The notes beneath the pieces are model-generated. The model was not told where the DNA came from. It saw nothing but the letters and a program-made list of their open reading frames with translations, and searched no databases. The translations under genes and the position numbers were made by a program. From Clostridiales bacterium (GTDB taxonomy: Bacteria; Bacillota; Clostridia; Christensenellales; JAISNN01): 7,230 nt of DNA. The DNA lies in assembly GCA_031273965.1 (NCBI GenBank), contig JAISQX010000193.1, positions 1-7,230 on the forward strand. The letters run 5' to 3'. Numbering within the stretch: position 1 is the first letter of the stretch; every line of letters begins with the position of its first letter. Positions 4,215 to 7,230 of this stretch are shown in pieces.

Positions 4215-7200
4215 ATGCCTTCAAAAATTCACAAGATTGTATGCGGTAAAACGGAAAGGATGTCTTTCGGTAAAATTAAAGATGTTTTACCTATACCGTA
4301 TCTGGTCGAAATCCAAAAAAATTCCTTTCGCAACTTCATAGAAACCGGAGTAAGGGATGTTTTGGAAGATTTTTCGCCGATGACCGATTTTAGCAATAGA
4401 CTTGAATTGCATTTTCTCGACTACCGTTTTGACGGCGAGCCGAAATACGGCATAAAAGAATGCAAAGATCGCGACGCGACTTATTCTATTCCTTTAAAGG
4501 TAAAAGTAAGACTCGTCAATAAAGAAAACGGAGAAATCATCGAAAACGAAGTGTTTATGGGAGATTTTCCGCTTATGACGGAGAACGGTTCTTTCGTTAT
4601 AAACGGCGCGGAAAGAGTCGTCGTAAGCCAGCTTGTGAGAAGTCCCAGCGTTTATTGCGAAAGGGTGCAGGATAAGAATGGTATCGACAGATTCAATACC
4701 ACCGTAATACCCGGACGCGGAGCGTGGCTTGAATTTGAACAGGACGCAAACGGAATACTTTGGGTGCACGTCGACAGGGGAAGAAAAATAACCGCTTCGA
4801 CGCTTTTGCGCGCTCTGGGTTTCGGGGGCGACGCGGCTTTGGTCGGATTGTTCGGCGGCGAAGAGATGCTGGCGGCTACCGTAGCCAAAGACTCTATGGG
4901 CGGAAAGGAAAAGAGCGAAGACGAGGCGAAGGTGGAGCTTTATAAAAGGCTTCGTCCGGGCGAGGTTCCGACAATGGACGGAATTACGTCGACGATAAAC
5001 AATCTGTTTTTCAGTAAAAACCGTTACGATATAGCGCGCGTGGGAAGATATAAATTTAATAAGAAATTATCTTTTGCTACAAGGCTTGCCGAACAAGAGC
5101 TTGCCGAAGACATCATAGATCCCGAAACCGGCGAAGTGGTCGGCGAAGCGGGAAAATCTTTGAATTATGAAGAGGCGAGAGCTTTGCAGGATTCGGGCAT
5201 CAACGTCGCTTATTTAAGACGCAAGGATGGTAAGCCGTTTAAGCTTATAGGCAACGCCAGAGTAAATATAAGCGCGTATATTCCCGACGTAGTCGACGTA
5301 GCGCCTCAGGAATTAGGTATAAAAGAGGATGTTTATCTTCCCGCTTTGAAAGCTCTTTTGGAGGAAAACGCAGGCAAGAGCAACTCCGAATTGAAGGAGA
5401 TAATAAGAGAAAACGCGGATAAGCTTGTCGGCAAAACCATAACTATAGACGATATCATCTCCATAGTGTCGTATAACCTCGGATTGAATTACGGGTTTGG
5501 CGAAGTGGACAATATAGACCATCTTGCGAATAGACGCGTAAGGTCAGTGGGCGAATTATTACAAACGCAGCTCCGCGTGGGATTGACCAGGCTTGAGCGC
5601 GTGGTTAAGGAGAGGATGTCCATAACTCAAGACTTGGCGCAGGTGACTCCTCAGAGTCTTATAAACGTCAGACCAGTGTCCAGCGCGATAAAAGAATTTT
5701 TTGGTTCTTCGCAGCTTTCGCAATTTATGGATCAGCCCAATCCCATAGCCGAGCTTACGCACAAGAGGAAGCTTTCCGCTCTCGGACCCGGCGGCTTAAA
5801 TAGAGAAAGAGCGGGTTTTGAAGTTCGCGACGTTCACCATTCGCATTATGGAAGAATGTGTCCGATAGAAACGCCGGAAGGTCAGAATATCGGTCTTATT
5901 ACGTCCTTAAGCTCTTATGCGAGAGTCAATGAATACGGTTTTATCGAATCCCCGTACAGAAAAGTCGATAAAGCGACGAGAATCGTGACGGAAACCGTGG
6001 AATATTTGGACGCGGACGAGGAAGACAATTATATAGTCGCTCAGGCAAACGAACCGTTGGACGACGACGGACGTTTTGTTAACCGCAGGGTTACGGCAAG
6101 GATAAAAGAGGATATAAGGGAAGTCGATAACGAGCTTGTCGACTATATGGACGTTTCTCCGAAGCAATTGATCTCCATAGCGACGGCGCTTATTCCGTTC
6201 CTTGAGAACGACGATACAAACAGAGCGCTTATGGGTTCAAATATGCAAAGACAAGCCGTGCCGCTGTTAAAACCCGAGGCGCCGATAATAGGAACCGGCA
6301 TAGAACACAAGATAGCTTACGATAGCGGCGTCATGGTGCTTTCAAAAACCGACGGCGAAGTTCTGTTCGTATCGGCGGACAAGATTGTCGTAAAGAGTAT
6401 CGACGGAATCGATTACGATTATACCGTGCAAAAATTTTCAAAGAGCAACCAAGGCACCTGCATAAATCAAAAGCCTCTTGTCAACGTCGGCGACAAAGTC
6501 AAAAAAGGAGATATTTTGGCGGACGGGCATTCGACGGAAAAAGGCGAATTGGCTCTGGGGAGAAACATACTCATAGGCTTCATGTCCTTTGAGGGGTACA
6601 ACTTCGAAGACGCCATACTGATAAGCGAGGATTTGGTAAAGGACGACGTATTTACGTCCATTCACATAGAAGAACACGAAATAGACGCTAGGGACACCAA
6701 ACTCGGACCCGAATTGATAACGAGAGATATTCCCAATCTCGGCGACGACGTTTTGAAATATCTCAACGAGGACGGCGTGGTTATGGTGGGCGCCGAAGTT
6801 CGGGCGGGCGATATTCTCGTCGGCAAGGTTACGCCTAAAGGCGAAGCGGACCTCACTCCGGAGGAGAGATTATTGCGCGCGATATTCGGCGAAAAGGCGA
6901 GAGAGGTAAGGGATACGTCTTTGAGAGTTCCCCACGGAGAGGGCGGTATCGTCGTAGACGTAAAGACCTTTACGAGAGAGAACAAAGACGAATTGACGCC
7001 GGGCGTAAACAAACTGATTAGGGTATATATTGCCCAAAAGAGAAAAATATCCGTCGGGGACAAGATGGCGGGACGTCACGGAAACAAAGGCGTTATATCG
7101 CGCATTATGCCTAAGGAAGACATGCCGTTCATGGTAGACGGCACTCCGCTTCAAATAGTTCTGAATCCTTTGGGCGTGCCTTCGCGTATGAATATCGGGC

Positions 7201-7230
7201 AGGTCTTGGAGGTTCACTTGGGGCTTGTGG
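4215..7230 (+). CDS. rpoB: RNA polymerase beta subunit RpoB (3' end outside window)
   Basis: An open frame of about 1005 codons runs to the window edge with no frameshift; bacterial RpoB is usually 1150-1350 residues, so the C-terminal part is missing. It is the beta subunit of RNA polymerase, forming one side of the active-site cleft. The start is fixed by AAGGAG 7 bases before the ATG and by a typical N-terminus (FGKIKDVLPIPYLVEIQKNSF). The rifampicin cluster is at 497-523 (GSSQLSQFMDQ, then THKRKLSALGPGG), followed by VRDVHHSHYGRMCPIETPEG. GDKMAGRHGNKG carries K950 and K958, equivalent to active-site lysines K1065 and K1073 of E. coli. The sequence ends within NPLGVPSRMNIGQVLEVHLG. Natural differences from E. 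coli in the drug region are K519 (R529) and Q557 (P567), with P508 at the variable N518 site. rpoB usually follows rplJ-rplL; here the upstream neighbour is divergent rqcP, so it has its own promoter and long leader. rpoC is expected next. Confidence 0.99.
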   Translation, partial: MPSKIHKIVCGKTERMSFGKIKDVLPIPYLVEIQKNSFRNFIETGVRDVLEDFSPMTDFSNRLELHFLDYRFDGEPKYGIKECKDRDATYSIPLKVKVRLVNKENGEIIENEVFMGDFPLMTENGSFVINGAERVVVSQLVRSPSVYCERVQDKNGIDRFNTTVIPGRGAWLEFEQDANGILWVHVDRGRKITASTLLRALGFGGDAALVGLFGGEEMLAATVAKDSMGGKEKSEDEAKVELYKRLRPGEVPTMDGITSTINNLFFSKNRYDIARVGRYKFNKKLSFATRLAEQELAEDIIDPETGEVVGEAGKSLNYEEARALQDSGINVAYLRRKDGKPFKLIGNARVNISAYIPDVVDVAPQELGIKEDVYLPALKALLEENAGKSNSELKEIIRENADKLVGKTITIDDIISIVSYNLGLNYGFGEVDNIDHLANRRVRSVGELLQTQLRVGLTRLERVVKERMSITQDLAQVTPQSLINVRPVSSAIKEFFGSSQLSQFMDQPNPIAELTHKRKLSALGPGGLNRERAGFEVRDVHHSHYGRMCPIETPEGQNIGLITSLSSYARVNEYGFIESPYRKVDKATRIVTETVEYLDADEEDNYIVAQANEPLDDDGRFVNRRVTARIKEDIREVDNELVDYMDVSPKQLISIATALIPFLENDDTNRALMGSNMQRQAVPLLKPEAPIIGTGIEHKIAYDSGVMVLSKTDGEVLFVSADKIVVKSIDGIDYDYTVQKFSKSNQGTCINQKPLVNVGDKVKKGDILADGHSTEKGELALGRNILIGFMSFEGYNFEDAILISEDLVKDDVFTSIHIEEHEIDARDTKLGPELITRDIPNLGDDVLKYLNEDGVVMVGAEVRAGDILVGKVTPKGEADLTPEERLLRAIFGEKAREVRDTSLRVPHGEGGIVVDVKTFTRENKDELTPGVNKLIRVYIAQKRKISVGDKMAGRHGNKGVISRIMPKEDMPFMVDGTPLQIVLNPLGVPSRMNIGQVLEVHLGLV

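Noticed and set aside
6662..7063. 133-codon minus-strand ORF opposite rpoB
   Set aside because: Ser/Thr/Pro-rich antisense shadow of rpoB, with no ribosome site or family motif.

Overview
The window looks like chromosome of an endospore-forming, low-to-mid GC Gram-positive bacterium (Firmicutes, Clostridia-like). The evidence is a SpoIIQ-type forespore peptidase, a RqcP/YabO-type S4 protein, good AGGAG-type ribosome sites on several genes, and an RpoB whose rifampicin-cluster region reads most like the Gram-positive form. A fused IspD-IspF enzyme is compatible with some Clostridia, but I cannot name a genus from this sequence.

Layout. 1-393 (+) is the C-terminal end of a GH13 alpha-amylase-family enzyme. 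465-839 (+) is a small exported or membrane-anchored protein with a possible YwmB-like tail. 978-1607 (+) is a SpoIIQ-like membrane-anchored M23 protein. A bidirectional terminator (about 1611-1663) separates this block from the convergent ispDF fusion (1703-2872, -). Then come a 400-bp gap (2873-3272), rqcP (3273-3530, -), and a 680-bp gap (3531-4214) holding a near-consensus housekeeping promoter and a roughly 260-nt leader. The window closes with the first ~1005 codons of rpoB (4215-7230, +, running off the end).

How the genes relate. The two genes before the terminator form a probable sporulation pair, and each has a candidate forespore-type (sigma F/G) promoter. ispDF supplies two non-consecutive steps of the MEP isoprenoid pathway. 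rqcP (ribosome rescue) and rpoB (transcription) are core genes but lie divergently and away from their usual neighbours; rpoB in particular is not directly behind rplJ-rplL.

I see no mobile element, CRISPR array, tRNA or rRNA, and no clear undescribed multigene system. The best leads are the long rpoB leader with a terminator-like hairpin, the forespore-type promoters, natural substitutions in the RpoB rifampicin region, and two gene-free intervals with inverted repeats or interrupted reading frames that could be gene remnants, unrecognised RNAs or chance.
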